Source: Pseudomonas sp. Tri1
GTDB lineage: Bacteria > Pseudomonadota > Gammaproteobacteria > Pseudomonadales > Pseudomonadaceae
NCBI RefSeq assembly: GCF_017968885.1
Contig: NZ_CP072913.1
Coordinates: 3,456,001 to 3,520,000, forward strand
Length of the DNA: 64,000 bases
Direction: 5' to 3'
The position numbers were made by a program, and so were the translations under genes. Numbering within the stretch: the first letter of the stretch is position 1; every line of letters begins with the position of its first letter. The notes under the pieces were generated by a model. That model was given only the letters and a program-made list of their open reading frames with translations, did not search any database and was not told the origin of the DNA. Below are positions 58,858 to 64,000 of this stretch, in pieces.

Positions 58858-58978
58858 AGGGCTCGCAAAAGGTCGAATCCGAAGAACGCATGAGCTTACA
58901 CCATGGATCGGTTCGGGTCTTCCCGTCTTCATGAAAAAAGATTTGACCAAGGAGAACGATCATTCTACTGTAATAAAC

Positions 58979-59548
58979 ATGAACGAAATCACTAGCAATG
59001 AAACCCGAGACATCATCCTCGATGTCGCCGAAAAGTTGATCTATAAAAGTGGCATCGCCGCCACCGGCATGGACCTTCTGGTAAAAACCGCCGGCGTCTC
59101 CAGGAAAAGCATCTACCGCTACTTTGCCAACAAGGACGACCTGATCGTGGCGGCCCTCAAGCGCCGTGACGAACGTTGGATGCACTGGTTCAGCAGCGAG
59201 GTCGACAAGGCCCCGACGCCAGCGGAACGCTTGCTCAACTTGTTCACCGTACTCAAGGGCTGGTTCGACAGCGAAGGCTTTCGCGGCTGCGCATTCATCA
59301 ACACCAGTGGCGAAACCGGCGATCCGCAGGACCCGGTCCGCCAAGTGGCGAAGTTGCACAAACAGAAGTTGCTCGACTACGTCACCCGGCTGTGCTCGGA
59401 CCAAGGTATCGATAATCCGCAAGCCATGGCCCGGCAGTTACTGATCCTGATCGATGGCGCCATTACCGTCGCGCTGGTCATGGGCGATCACAGTGCCGCT
59501 GATGACGCTCAAGACCTGCTCAGAACTTTGTTGGTTGAAGTTAGATAA
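58979..59548 (+). CDS. TetR-family transcriptional regulator
   Basis: The 189-residue protein has an N-terminal TetR helix-turn-helix ([47 protein letters not shown], shown by its ends) and a TetR_C-type ligand domain containing the [15 protein letters not shown] block. It lies 56 bases upstream of an NTF2-like gene on the same strand, and probably controls it. The longer frame that reads in from 58718 is not supported, since it crosses pssA. Confidence 0.9.
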   Translation: MNEITSNETRDIILDVAEKLIYKSGIAATGMDLLVKTAGVSRKSIYRYFANKDDLIVAALKRRDERWMHWFSSEVDKAPTPAERLLNLFTVLKGWFDSEGFRGCAFINTSGETGDPQDPVRQVAKLHKQKLLDYVTRLCSDQGIDNPQAMARQLLILIDGAITVALVMGDHSAADDAQDLLRTLLVEVR

Positions 59549-59604
59549 CAAACGCACTTCGTAAACCGCTGTACAAATTGTCAATCACTCATTGGAGATT
59601 TGCC

Positions 59605-60084
59605 ATGTCGTCCCCCGCTGAAGTTCGTCCGCCCTTACCGCCATTCACCCGTGAATCGGCTATCGAGAAAGTTCGCTTGGCCGAGGATGGCTGGAACTCT
59701 CGAGACCCACAGCGGGTGTCCCTGGCCTATACGCTGGACACGCAATGGCGTAACCGCGCCGAATTCGCCCATAACCGCGAAGAGGCCAAGGCATTCCTGA
59801 CTCGCAAATGGGCCAAGGAACTGGATTACCGGTTGATCAAGGAGCTCTGGGCCTTCACCGGCAACCGTATCGCCGTGCGCTACGCCTACGAATGGCACGA
59901 CGATTCGGGCAACTGGTTCCGTTCTTATGGCAATGAGAACTGGGAATTTGACGAGCAGGGCCTGATGTCCAACCGCTATGCCTGCATCAATGACATGCCG
60001 ATCAAGGAAAGCGAGCGCAAATTCCATTGGCCGTTGGGACGCCGGCCGGACGATCATCCGGGGTTGTCCGAGTTGGGGCTGTAA
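59605..60084 (+). CDS. DUF1348/NTF2-like protein
   Basis: The 159-residue protein shows the DUF1348 pattern of the nuclear transport factor 2 superfamily: [22 protein letters not shown], then [21 protein letters not shown] and [26 protein letters not shown]. The fold makes a cone-shaped pocket that can bind a small hydrophobic ligand or serve as an enzyme. I start it at MSSPAEV, which has a GGAG-like box upstream. The TetR gene just before it is the likely regulator. Confidence 0.85.
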   Translation: MSSPAEVRPPLPPFTRESAIEKVRLAEDGWNSRDPQRVSLAYTLDTQWRNRAEFAHNREEAKAFLTRKWAKELDYRLIKELWAFTGNRIAVRYAYEWHDDSGNWFRSYGNENWEFDEQGLMSNRYACINDMPIKESERKFHWPLGRRPDDHPGLSELGL

Positions 60085-60094
60085 GCGATTCACC

Positions 60095-60184
60095 TGCGGG
60101 AGCGAGCTTGCTCGCGATGGCGACGGCAAATCCAACATGGAGGCAAGCTGACCCACCGCTATCGCGAGCAAGCTCGCTCCCACA
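60095..60184. repeat. Inverted pair of pseudomonad REP elements
   Basis: TGCGGGAGCGAGCTTGCTCG at the left and its inverted copy TATCGCGAGCAAGCTCGCTC at the right are 40 bases apart. This is the third such doublet in the window. It lies between the NTF2-like gene and the small hypothetical gene. Confidence 0.9.
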
Positions 60185-60324
60185 GCAGAGCCGTGGCGCA
60201 AACAGCCGCGGCAGACCAGCGGCCACTCGCCAGGGTTGACCGACAAGACGCCAGGCATCACATTGCCTGGGTCAGCCGATAGCCTCAGAGGCAGCTTCGT
60301 TGTGTTGCAGACCTTGTGGAGCCC

Positions 60325-60726
60325 ATGACCGCGTCGATTCCGATCCGCCCCCCCTGCCCGCCTGGCGTCTGTGATTGCGGGCGCGATATGTTGCTGCAAA
60401 CGCCCGGCAGCGACCTGCGCATCCTTTGTTTCAACCGCCAGGAAGAAAAGCGCCTGCTCGAACGGCTGGAAAACATCCAGAGCCTGGCCGAACTCGAACG
60501 GCTGCAGCAGCGGTTATACGAGAACCTGGGCATCCGCCTGACCGTCGAACCCGGCTACAACGAAGTACGCACCATGCGTGGCATCGCCATAGAATTCCAG
60601 GACCACCCCGGCCTGTGTCGCAAGATTCGCCAGACGATCCCGGCGGCCATCCGGCGTGGGCTGGAAAAACGCCCGGAAATCGCCTGGCGACTGCTGGACG
60701 CCCACGACCTGTTTCGCGACGCCTGA
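60325..60726 (+). CDS. Hypothetical protein with a cysteine pair near the N-terminus
   Basis: The 133-residue protein has a CPPGVCDCGRDMLL segment with three cysteines (about residues 11-19), which could bind a metal. A basic, helical C-terminal half with RLLERLENIQSLAELERLQQRL may form a coiled coil. GGAG lies close to the ATG at 60325; a GTG nine bases earlier is possible. I do not recognise the family. It converges with the siderophore operon. Confidence 0.6.
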   Translation: MTASIPIRPPCPPGVCDCGRDMLLQTPGSDLRILCFNRQEEKRLLERLENIQSLAELERLQQRLYENLGIRLTVEPGYNEVRTMRGIAIEFQDHPGLCRKIRQTIPAAIRRGLEKRPEIAWRLLDAHDLFRDA

Positions 60727-60729
60727 CGG

Positions 60730-61353
60730 TCAGCGCGGCGCCTGGATACGTTGCAGGAATTCGGTCCGTTTCAGTTGATCGGCCTGCTCCTTGGCCAATA
60801 CGTTTGGCAACAGGTCGATGGCCTGTTGCACGCTGAGGATAAACACCCCGTCGTCGTCGCCGAGCGCAATATCGCCGGCACGCACCGTGACACCCGAGAC
60901 CTGAATCGGTTGGTTGACCTCGCCACCCAAGCCAAGGCTACGGGTCGTGAACGCGCTGACACTACGACTGAACACTGGCAAGCGATGCGCGCGCAAGGCC
61001 ACCACGTCAGTCACCGCGCCGCACACCACGACGCCGGCCACCCCCTTGATCAGCCCGGCCAGTGTCCGCAGCTCGCCCCAACAGGCACACTCGGGGTCAC
61101 CCACGCATTCCACCACCAGCACATCCCCTGGCTCACTCAGCAACAACGCTTCACGCAGGATGCTGCCATCGGGGGTGAAGAGTTTTACCGTGACGACTTT
61201 GCCGACCATGCGCAGGTTGTCGAACAGCGGGCGGATACCGCGCAAGTATCCGCTATCGGTGAAGTGCCCGACGGTGGACGCCGGGATGCGTTGGTATTGC
61301 GCCAGCAGCGATTCGGTCAACCCGGTTCGCGGCGGCGCCATTGAATCATTCAT
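60730..61353 (-). CDS. RraA-like protein with an altered active-site motif
   Basis: The 207-residue protein has the RraA/HMG-aldolase-family core (GKVVTVKLF, then LLSEPGDVLVVECVGD and VAGVVVCGAVTDV). In the metal-dependent aldolases of this family the conserved motif is GxxRD; here the arginine is Thr115 next to Asp116, so aldolase activity as usually described is doubtful. Annotations as ribonuclease regulator are generic. The gene starts by an ATGA overlap with the FhuF-like gene, so it belongs to the siderophore operon. Confidence 0.75.
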   Translation of the reverse strand: MNDSMAPPRTGLTESLLAQYQRIPASTVGHFTDSGYLRGIRPLFDNLRMVGKVVTVKLFTPDGSILREALLLSEPGDVLVVECVGDPECACWGELRTLAGLIKGVAGVVVCGAVTDVVALRAHRLPVFSRSVSAFTTRSLGLGGEVNQPIQVSGVTVRAGDIALGDDDGVFILSVQQAIDLLPNVLAKEQADQLKRTEFLQRIQAPR

Positions 61354-62171
61354 GGTTTCTTTCTCTTTCGCAGCAACGGGCAGGCCGAGCAGTATTCGAC
61401 CGGGTTGCTGGCCTGGTAATAGAAACAGCAAGTACGCCGCAGGCGCCGACAGCCCAGGCCGTTTTCAAGCACCATGGGCGCGCGACGAAAATGCTGCAAC
61501 GGGTTGTAGTCCAGACCGAACAACGCCGGGGCGGCCTGGTTCAGCAGCCAGTCGAAGTCAGCCTCGACACGGCGACGTGCACAAGGATCCTGGAGGCTGT
61601 CCATGCGCTTTTCATACAACGAGTACACCCGCACTGCGGTGTTCTCCCAGAGAATGCGCCGGGAAATGCCGCTAACCTGGACAAAGAGCTCCCACAACGG
61701 TTTGAGCAACCCGGCGAACAGGTTGCTGACCAGGGTTTCGCGCCAGGCCTCGCGAGCGCCGTGGACGTAAGCCAGTGGTTCGAGGTCCAGCAGCGGCAGC
61801 GACGAGGTCCAGAGTCCCTCGTCGTGGCCGTACTCGATGATGCAGTTATCCGGGGTCAGCCGCAGCCCCTTGTCACACGCCGACAGGGCATAGAGACAGG
61901 CACCGGTGGCGAGGAACGCAATCCGCTTGCTCAACAACGAAGCGGTAATCGCCCGCGACGGCGAGCCGAGAATCGGTGTCAGTTCATCCAACAACCGCAG
62001 GCATACCCCACCGTTCAACAGCTCTTGCGCCGCCAGGGAGCGCAGCGGATCGCGCGCCCCGGCCGGTTTGAGCCGCAAGGCGCCGCTGAGTACCGCCCAT
62101 TCGCCAGCCGTGAACCCGCCAGGCAAATCAACGTTCGCCGGCTCAGCCCCGAGGCTGCTCCTGACCGCCAT
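61350..62171 (-). CDS. FhuF-like ferric iron reductase
   Basis: The 273-residue protein ends in a four-cysteine cluster (CC-x11-C-x2-C, in RRTCCFYYQ and YCSACPLLRKRKK), very close to the [2Fe-2S] site of FhuF. FhuF-type proteins reduce ferric siderophores in the cytoplasm to release iron. The start at 62171 follows GAGGC-TTGA-GGGA and is four bases past the NIS synthetase stop. A longer upstream start would overlap that gene by about 85 bases and is less likely. Confidence 0.85.
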   Translation of the reverse strand: MAVRSSLGAEPANVDLPGGFTAGEWAVLSGALRLKPAGARDPLRSLAAQELLNGGVCLRLLDELTPILGSPSRAITASLLSKRIAFLATGACLYALSACDKGLRLTPDNCIIEYGHDEGLWTSSLPLLDLEPLAYVHGAREAWRETLVSNLFAGLLKPLWELFVQVSGISRRILWENTAVRVYSLYEKRMDSLQDPCARRRVEADFDWLLNQAAPALFGLDYNPLQHFRRAPMVLENGLGCRRLRRTCCFYYQASNPVEYCSACPLLRKRKKP

Positions 62172-62175
62172 TCCC

Positions 62176-63999
62176 TCAAGCCTCCAGGAACAGCCGGCGG
62201 AACGGGTTGACCACCTCGCCCTTGCCGAACGGCATGCTGCCCGGCCCACCGGCGCGCTCAATCATCGGTGTGAGCAACAGTTTCTGTGGCCAGTTTGGCG
62301 CGTCGAACAGCTGGCGCTTGATCATCGCCCGAGCCTCGTCGTCGAAATCGATGGTTTCGATCAACTCGTCCAGTACTCCGCGCAGCGCCAACCACAGGCC
62401 GGCCACCGGGATCGAATAGACCTGCGCCAGGGTGTCCATGATCGCTCGCATGTTGACCTGGATGCCCAGGGTCTGTAGCCAGAACAGCAGGTCTTCCGGG
62501 CGATCGTGGTAGAGGGTATTGGCGTGGCCTTTCTTGATGCGGTACACCGGATCCGCCATGCCGTTGCGCTCCAGCCACGGCACGAAAATGCGCAGCGAAT
62601 CATGGTCGCGCAGCAGCAAGCCATCGGCATGGCCGTCCTTCCAGACCAGCACCGCGTTCTGGCCATGGACTTCACCGAGCATGCCCAGGCGGAACATGCG
62701 CAGGTTGATGTCGAAGAAGCTGCGGGCCAGTTCGCGGAACAAGGTCAAGACCGATTCAGCGCCTACCGGCAAGTTGCGGTATTGCATCCAGTCATCGAAG
62801 AAATGCCGGTTACTACCGGGCAACGGCGTGCCCAGGGCAGCCATGGGTAGCAGGCGGGTGTCGGCGGCCTCGAGCAGCGCGCGTGGATAGCCTCGGACCA
62901 TGGCCGACAGATGCCGTGGTGCTTCGTCGAACAGCGTGGCGTCCGGTGGCATGAATGCCCACCACTTGCCCTCGTCGCACAGGTGCAGCGACTGGCGCAG
63001 AGTGGCGTCCTTTTCCAGTACTTCGTGCAGCAAGGCTTCGCTCAGGCCGCCGTTGATCATCTTGACCGCCGGCAGGTAGCGGGACGCGCCCAGGGAATGA
63101 ATCGCCATCGGCAGCTTGAGGTAATCGGCGCTGTTGAAGCACGGCGTCATGGAACGCAGGGACGAGGTGGCGAAGAAATCCCCTTCATTGAACTCCAGGC
63201 GCTGGCAGTCGCCCTTGGCGAACACCTCTGCCAATTGCTTGTCCAGCACGTGTTCCCATTGCCAAGGGTGGACCGGCAGCGCGACATGAGTGTCGGCCAG
63301 ACCGCGTGCTTGCATTTCCTGACCGAGACGGGCCTGCAGATCCGGCGGCAACAGGTAGTGCGCCGGATAACACTGCGCCAAGTCGCCCACGCCCTCGCCA
63401 CATAGCAGCAAGGTGCGATCCACCGCCACCCAGCTCAAGGCCACCGGGCGGGCGAATTCGGCCTGGTAGCGGCGATATTCTTCATCGTCGAGACCTTGCT
63501 TGGCCTTCGCCAACGGGTGGTACGGACGGTCACGCAGCGATGCCCATTGCTCCATGGTGCGGAAAAAGGTCGCCGGATCCTGGGCCATCAGACCCTGGTC
63601 ATCGACGGCGTGGGACAAGGACAACGCCGTTTGCTTAACGCTGGTGTGCAACACGTCGAGAAACAGAGCCAGGCCCTTGTCATTGTCTTGGAAGCGCTCG
63701 CTCATCGAGCCGAACACCCGCTTCATGAAGTCCTCCGGGGACAGGACGGTCCATTGCTCGTCTTGGCGCGCGAGCACCGGCGTACCCGGGACCTTTTCCC
63801 ATTGCTGGGTTATACCGGGACGCAGGGCAATGCTGATGAAGCGCTGTTCGACCGGGTCGCAGCACCACTCCCAGATGTACTGTCCGGTCAAGGTCGGGGC
63901 GTATGGATGGGCGCGCTGCCAGTCAGCATCGCTCACCAGGGGCAAGGGTTCGCTGCCGAAGAACTGTTCGGCCAGCAGGCAGTCCACCAGGTCCTGCAT
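62176..63999 (-). CDS. IucA/IucC-family NIS siderophore synthetase, possibly 5'-truncated
   Basis: At least 607 residues of an NRPS-independent siderophore synthetase are encoded. HPLAKAKQGL corresponds to the nucleotide-binding HPxxK region, HPWQWE and TSSLRSMTP follow, and EVHGQN plus LLRDHDS mark the C-terminal active site. The family condenses citrate or another carboxylate with an amine or alcohol through an adenylate. The first Met in the window (base 63999) may or may not be the true start, as the frame is open to the edge. The siderophore type (achromobactin-, aerobactin- or other) cannot be set from this one gene. Confidence 0.9.
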   Translation of the reverse strand: MQDLVDCLLAEQFFGSEPLPLVSDADWQRAHPYAPTLTGQYIWEWCCDPVEQRFISIALRPGITQQWEKVPGTPVLARQDEQWTVLSPEDFMKRVFGSMSERFQDNDKGLALFLDVLHTSVKQTALSLSHAVDDQGLMAQDPATFFRTMEQWASLRDRPYHPLAKAKQGLDDEEYRRYQAEFARPVALSWVAVDRTLLLCGEGVGDLAQCYPAHYLLPPDLQARLGQEMQARGLADTHVALPVHPWQWEHVLDKQLAEVFAKGDCQRLEFNEGDFFATSSLRSMTPCFNSADYLKLPMAIHSLGASRYLPAVKMINGGLSEALLHEVLEKDATLRQSLHLCDEGKWWAFMPPDATLFDEAPRHLSAMVRGYPRALLEAADTRLLPMAALGTPLPGSNRHFFDDWMQYRNLPVGAESVLTLFRELARSFFDINLRMFRLGMLGEVHGQNAVLVWKDGHADGLLLRDHDSLRIFVPWLERNGMADPVYRIKKGHANTLYHDRPEDLLFWLQTLGIQVNMRAIMDTLAQVYSIPVAGLWLALRGVLDELIETIDFDDEARAMIKRQLFDAPNWPQKLLLTPMIERAGGPGSMPFGKGEVVNPFRRLFLEA

Positions 64000-64000
64000 G

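Noticed and set aside
62176..63999. A specific achromobactin or aerobactin gene name for the NIS synthetase
   Set aside because: Only one synthetase is visible and the gene order does not match a cluster I can recall with certainty.
1..64000. Prophage, insertion sequence, CRISPR array, tRNA or rRNA genes
   Set aside because: No integrase, transposase, spaced direct repeats or structured RNA gene of these types was seen on either strand.

Overview
The window looks like chromosomal DNA of a plant- or soil-associated Pseudomonas, most likely of the P. fluorescens group. The grounds are GC-rich coding sequence, inverted pairs of the pseudomonad repetitive extragenic palindrome with core GAGCGAGCTTGCTCGC, an OprD-type porin, an arnBCADTEF-ugd operon, paired LysR regulators and a siderophore locus. 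I see no rRNA, tRNA, phage, insertion sequence or CRISPR array. The species assignment is inference.

Layout. (1) 1-2.8 kb: end of a short-chain dehydrogenase, a nucleotide-exchanger-like membrane protein and a secreted lipocalin-like protein. (2) 3-7.3 kb, minus strand: a catabolic-looking group of a class II HDAC-like amidohydrolase, an MFS permease, an outer-membrane beta-barrel protein and a LuxR regulator. (3) 7.7-8.9 kb: two convergent lipoprotein genes sharing a terminator. (4) 9-13.3 kb: amino-acid permease, ornithine cyclodeaminase and acetylpolyamine-type amidohydrolase on the minus strand, with a divergent Lrp regulator. I read this as a route from an acetylated diamino acid, possibly N-delta-acetylornithine, to proline. 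(5) 13.4-16.6 kb: a lipoprotein, a decayed gene remnant and a TerC-CBS-CorC membrane protein. (6) 16.7-23.8 kb: rpiR-ddpXABCDF, for uptake and hydrolysis of D-Ala-D-Ala-type dipeptides, with a palindrome upstream of the regulator. (7) 24-26.3 kb: a secreted protein of unknown function and a LysE-type exporter. (8) 26.3-32.6 kb: OprD porin, MFS carboxylate-type transporter, two paralogous LysR regulators, a D-glutamate-cyclase/DUF1445 protein and a SnoaL-like protein.

(9) 32.9-35.1 kb: a first ugd, a possible small RNA with a strong terminator, and an HPP-family membrane protein. (10) 35.3-43.2 kb: branched-chain acyl-CoA catabolism. A plus-strand pair (3-hydroxyisobutyryl-CoA hydrolase, acyl-CoA dehydrogenase) fits valine. 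A minus-strand operon (acyl-CoA ligase, SDR, thiolase, acyl-CoA dehydrogenase, enoyl-CoA hydratase) fits isoleucine or a branched acid. A REP pair separates the two. (11) 43.5-56.5 kb: an envelope-modification region. A minus-strand four-gene set (UDP-glucuronate-type epimerase, DPM1-like GT2, LAB_N protein, ArnT-like transferase) lies divergent from the complete arn operon. Both would draw on UDP-glucuronate made by Ugd, of which there are two copies. (12) 56.5-60.7 kb: AraC and TetR regulators, phosphatidylserine synthase, an NTF2-like protein and a small hypothetical. (13) 60.7-64 kb: a siderophore operon (NIS synthetase, FhuF-like reductase, RraA-like protein) running off the right edge.
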